This document shows, one piece after another, positions 61,534 to 64,000 of a DNA stretch of 64,000 nt. A model generated the notes under the pieces. It saw only the letters and a list, made by a program, of their open reading frames with translations, was not told the origin of the DNA and did no database searches. Positions within the stretch are counted from its first letter, which is position 1. Every line of letters starts with the position of its first letter. This DNA comes from Tabrizicola sp. TH137 (GTDB lineage Bacteria > Pseudomonadota > Alphaproteobacteria > Rhodobacterales > Rhodobacteraceae): the NCBI RefSeq assembly GCF_002855575.1, contig NZ_PKRQ01000006.1, positions 1-64,000 on the forward strand, read 5' to 3'. A program made the position numbers and the translations under genes.

Positions 61534-62913
61534 ATGAAACCCATCCAACTCATCTCGCCGGTCGATGGATCGGTCTATCTCGAACGCCTGCCCCTCTCCC
61601 GCGACGCGGCCTTCGCCGCCGTCGCCCGCGCCAAATCCGCGCAAAAGGCCTGGGCCGCCAGGCCGCTCGAAGACCGCATCGCGCTGGTCAAGGCCGGGGT
61701 GAAGAAGCTGAACGAAATGTCCGCCGTGGTGGTCGAGGAACTCGCCTGGCAGATGGGCCGCCCCACCCGCTTCGGCGGCGAATTCGGCGGCGTCAACGCC
61801 CGCACCGACTACATGTCCGACATCGCCGCCCAGACCCTCGCCCCCCTGATGGTCGAAGACAGCGACAGCTTCCGCCGCTACCTCGCGCGCGAACCTGTCG
61901 GCGTCGTCTTCATCGTGGCCCCGTGGAACTACCCCTACCTCACCACGATCAACACCCTCGTCCCCGCCCTCATCGCCGGGAATACCGTGGTCCTGAAACA
62001 CGCCTCCCAGACCATGAAGGTCGGCGAACGCCTGGCCGAGGCCTTCCATGCCGCTGGCATCCCCGAAGATGTCTTCCAGAACGTCGTTCTCGACCACGCC
62101 ACGACCGAGGCGCTCATCGCCGCCCGCTCCTTCGGCTTCGTCAACTTCACCGGCTCGGTGGGCGGCGGTGTGGCCATGGAAAAGGCCGCCGCAGGCACCT
62201 TCACGCCGCTCGGCCTCGAACTCGGCGGCAAGGACCCCGGCTATGTCCGCCACGATGCCAATCTCGACGTGGCGGTGGACGTGCTGATGGATGGCGCGAT
62301 GTACAATGCGGGCCAGTGCTGCTGCGGCATCGAACGGGTCTATGTCCACGAATCCCTCTTCGACGCCTTCGTCGAAAAATCCGTGGCATGGGTCGGCCAG
62401 CTCAAACTCGGCAACCCCTTCGACGCCTCCACCACGCTCGGCCCGATGGCCAACAAGCGCTTCGCCGCCGTCCTCCGCGACCAGATCGCCGAAGCCGTCG
62501 CCAAAGGCGCCAAGCCCCTGCTCGATCCCAAACACTTCACCGCCGATGACGGCGGCGCCTATCTCGCGCCCCAGATCCTCGTCAATGTCGATCACTCCAT
62601 GCGCGTGATGACCGAGGAATCCTTCGGTCCCGTCGTCGGCATCATGAAGGTCAAGGATGACGAAGAGGCCGTCCGCCTGATGAACGACTCCCCCTATGGC
62701 CTCACCGCCTCGGTCTGGACGCAGGATTACGAGACCGCGCAGGCCATCGGCCAGCGCATCGAAACCGGCACCGTCTTCATGAACCGCGCCGATTACCTCG
62801 ACCCCGCGCTCTGCTGGACAGGGTGCAAGGACACGGGCCGTGGCGGCAGCCTCTCCTATCTCGGCTTCCACTCCGTGACCCGCCCGAAATCCTATCACCT
62901 CAAGAAGGTCTGA
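61534..62913 (+). CDS. NAD(P)-dependent aldehyde dehydrogenase
   Basis: A 459-residue ALDH. APWNYPY at 129-135 is the cofactor-binding N motif, FTGSVGGG the Rossmann loop, Glu229 in LELGGKDP the general base and Cys263 in AGQCCCGIERV the probable nucleophile. C-terminal EESFGPVVGIM is normal. ATG at 61534 follows AGGTG; two in-frame codons upstream are alternatives. It would oxidise the aldehyde formed by the downstream alcohol dehydrogenase. Hairpins of the GGCGGGG/CCCCGCC type lie between it and the ligase gene. Confidence 0.95.
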   Translation: MKPIQLISPVDGSVYLERLPLSRDAAFAAVARAKSAQKAWAARPLEDRIALVKAGVKKLNEMSAVVVEELAWQMGRPTRFGGEFGGVNARTDYMSDIAAQTLAPLMVEDSDSFRRYLAREPVGVVFIVAPWNYPYLTTINTLVPALIAGNTVVLKHASQTMKVGERLAEAFHAAGIPEDVFQNVVLDHATTEALIAARSFGFVNFTGSVGGGVAMEKAAAGTFTPLGLELGGKDPGYVRHDANLDVAVDVLMDGAMYNAGQCCCGIERVYVHESLFDAFVEKSVAWVGQLKLGNPFDASTTLGPMANKRFAAVLRDQIAEAVAKGAKPLLDPKHFTADDGGAYLAPQILVNVDHSMRVMTEESFGPVVGIMKVKDDEEAVRLMNDSPYGLTASVWTQDYETAQAIGQRIETGTVFMNRADYLDPALCWTGCKDTGRGGSLSYLGFHSVTRPKSYHLKKV

Positions 62914-62918
62914 CCGAC

Positions 62919-64000
62919 ATGACCCACAACGTTCCCAACCGGAACTGGTCCTACCCCACCGCCATCAAATTCGGCGTGGGCCGCATTGCGGAACTGGCCG
63001 AACATTGCGCGGCGGCAGGGATCAAGAAACCCCTCTTCGTCACCGACAAGGCGCTCGCTTCCCTCCCGATCACGGCCGAGGCCGTGGCGGTCCTTTCCAA
63101 GGCCGGGCTGGGCACCGCCGTCTTCTCCGAGGTGGACCCCAACCCGAACGAAGGCAACATGGAAGCCGGCATCAAGGTCTATCTCGCCGGCAACCATGAC
63201 GGCGTGATCTGCTTCGGCGGTGGCTCGGCCCTCGACCTCGGCAAGATGATCGCCCTCATGGCGCATCAGCGCGCCGATCTCTCGGTCTGGGATCTCGAAG
63301 ATATCGACGACTGGTACACCCGCGCCGATGCCGCAAAGATCGCCCCCATCGTCGCCGTCCCCACCACCGCAGGCACCGGGTCCGAAGTGGGCCGCGCCGG
63401 GGTTCTCACGAACTCCGCCACCCACAAGAAGAAGATCATCTTCCACCCCAAGCTCATGCCCGCCGTCACCATCTGCGACCCGGCCCTGACCGTGGGAATG
63501 CCCAAGTTCATCACCGCAGGCACCGGCATGGATGCGCTGGCGCACTGCCTTGAGGCCTTCTGTTCCCCCTTCTACCACCCGATGTCCCAGGGCATCGCGC
63601 TGGAAGGGATGCGGCTCGTCTTCGAAAACCTGCCCACCGCCTATGGCGACCCCACCAACCTCGAGGCCCGCGCCCATATGATGTCCGCCGCCGCCATGGG
63701 GGCCGTGGCCTTCCAGAAAGGCCTGGGCGCGATCCACTCCCTCTCCCACCCCGTGGGCGCGGTTTACAACACCCATCACGGCACGACGAACGCGGTCGTG
63801 ATGCCCATGGTGCTGGATTTCAACCGCCCCGCGATTGAAGCCCGCATCGAAAAGGCCGCCGCCTATATCGGCATCAGTGGGGGTTTCGACGGCTTCCGCA
63901 AGGCGGTGATGGACCTTCGCGCCACGCTCAACATCCCGGCCAACCTGACCGCGATGGGGGTGGACCCCGCGCGTCTGGACGAGTTGACCGAGATGGCGCT
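62919..64000 (+). CDS. Iron-containing alcohol dehydrogenase (3' end outside window)
   Basis: The first 360 residues of a group III (Fe-type) ADH; the gene runs past the window edge. The NAD-binding GGGSALDLGK (100-109) and VPTTAGTGSEV (148-157) motifs are clear. The metal ligands correspond to Asp205, His209, His273 and His287, with the same spacing as FucO. It starts 5 bp after the ALDH stop, so the two form a unit. The likely role is oxidation of an alcohol group on the ligase product or on a free amino alcohol. Confidence 0.95.
   Translation, partial: MTHNVPNRNWSYPTAIKFGVGRIAELAEHCAAAGIKKPLFVTDKALASLPITAEAVAVLSKAGLGTAVFSEVDPNPNEGNMEAGIKVYLAGNHDGVICFGGGSALDLGKMIALMAHQRADLSVWDLEDIDDWYTRADAAKIAPIVAVPTTAGTGSEVGRAGVLTNSATHKKKIIFHPKLMPAVTICDPALTVGMPKFITAGTGMDALAHCLEAFCSPFYHPMSQGIALEGMRLVFENLPTAYGDPTNLEARAHMMSAAAMGAVAFQKGLGAIHSLSHPVGAVYNTHHGTTNAVVMPMVLDFNRPAIEARIEKAAAYIGISGGFDGFRKAVMDLRATLNIPANLTAMGVDPARLDELTEMA

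Overview
The window comes from a high-GC alphaproteobacterium, almost certainly a member of the Rhodobacteraceae. The evidence is the gene order (dcw cluster, split his genes, divergent lysE/lrp), the GTTC-N7-GTTC SOS boxes, a DUF1127 gene followed by CCUCCUCCC-loop small RNAs, and a terminated leader RNA in front of mraZ. Most of it reads as core chromosome, with a few accessory insertions. Bases 1-361 should not be trusted. Positions 1-76 exactly repeat 32873-32948 and then decay into poly-C/poly-G, which looks like a sequencing or assembly artefact.

Layout. 362-2247: a PLP aminotransferase and an RraA-like protein. 2277-10009 (minus strand): mraZ-rsmH-ftsL-ftsI-murE-murF-mraY, the first half of the division and cell-wall cluster, preceded by a probable UpsM-type leader sRNA. 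10780-12275: a small unknown gene and the Fe-S carrier apbC/mrp. 12444-13304: a sigma-32-like promoter, a DUF1127 gene, and an expanded array of eleven hairpins that resembles the Rhodobacter CcsR ('cuckoo') sRNAs. 13381-20777: benE-type transporter, uvrD/pcrA with an SOS box, pyruvate carboxylase. 20877-23386: an SOS-box gene of unknown function, two identical tRNA-Gly genes, a secreted protein and a response regulator. 23657-27262: a Mn/Zn/Fe ABC transporter behind a Fur-like box. 27327-34819: hisB, hisH, hisA, hisF and hisE, interspersed with a DMT transporter, DUF2147, an HNH nuclease and a membrane protein.

35066-39883: CPBP protease, CoA-binding protein, a candidate heat-shock sRNA, rlmB, tRNA-Tyr, a lipoprotein, a DDAH-type hydrolase and a glycosyltransferase-fold protein. 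39972-42268: a type III chaperone-like gene directly followed by a protein-kinase gene of foreign codon use; this is the most unusual coding island. 42319-53318: LysE/Lrp, metY, a SIMPL protein, a 1008-residue PilM/GspL-like membrane protein, a Kef-type antiporter, cobT and cobS. 53409-54929: a DMT transporter and a RelB/ParE-type toxin-antitoxin pair with a perfect palindromic operator.

54936-64000: a catabolic locus, with an RpiR regulator divergent from an N-formylglutamate amidohydrolase-type gene and a complete TRAP transporter. A strong separate promoter then drives a glutamine-synthetase-like ligase, an aldehyde dehydrogenase and an iron alcohol dehydrogenase that runs off the window. 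Together they suggest uptake of an amino alcohol or amine and its breakdown through gamma-glutamylated intermediates. The best leads are the CcsR array, the orphan chaperone/kinase pair, the HNH nuclease with a reader-like N-terminus, the 93-nt candidate sRNA, and an 89-bp intergenic repeat with 12-bp iterons found twice.
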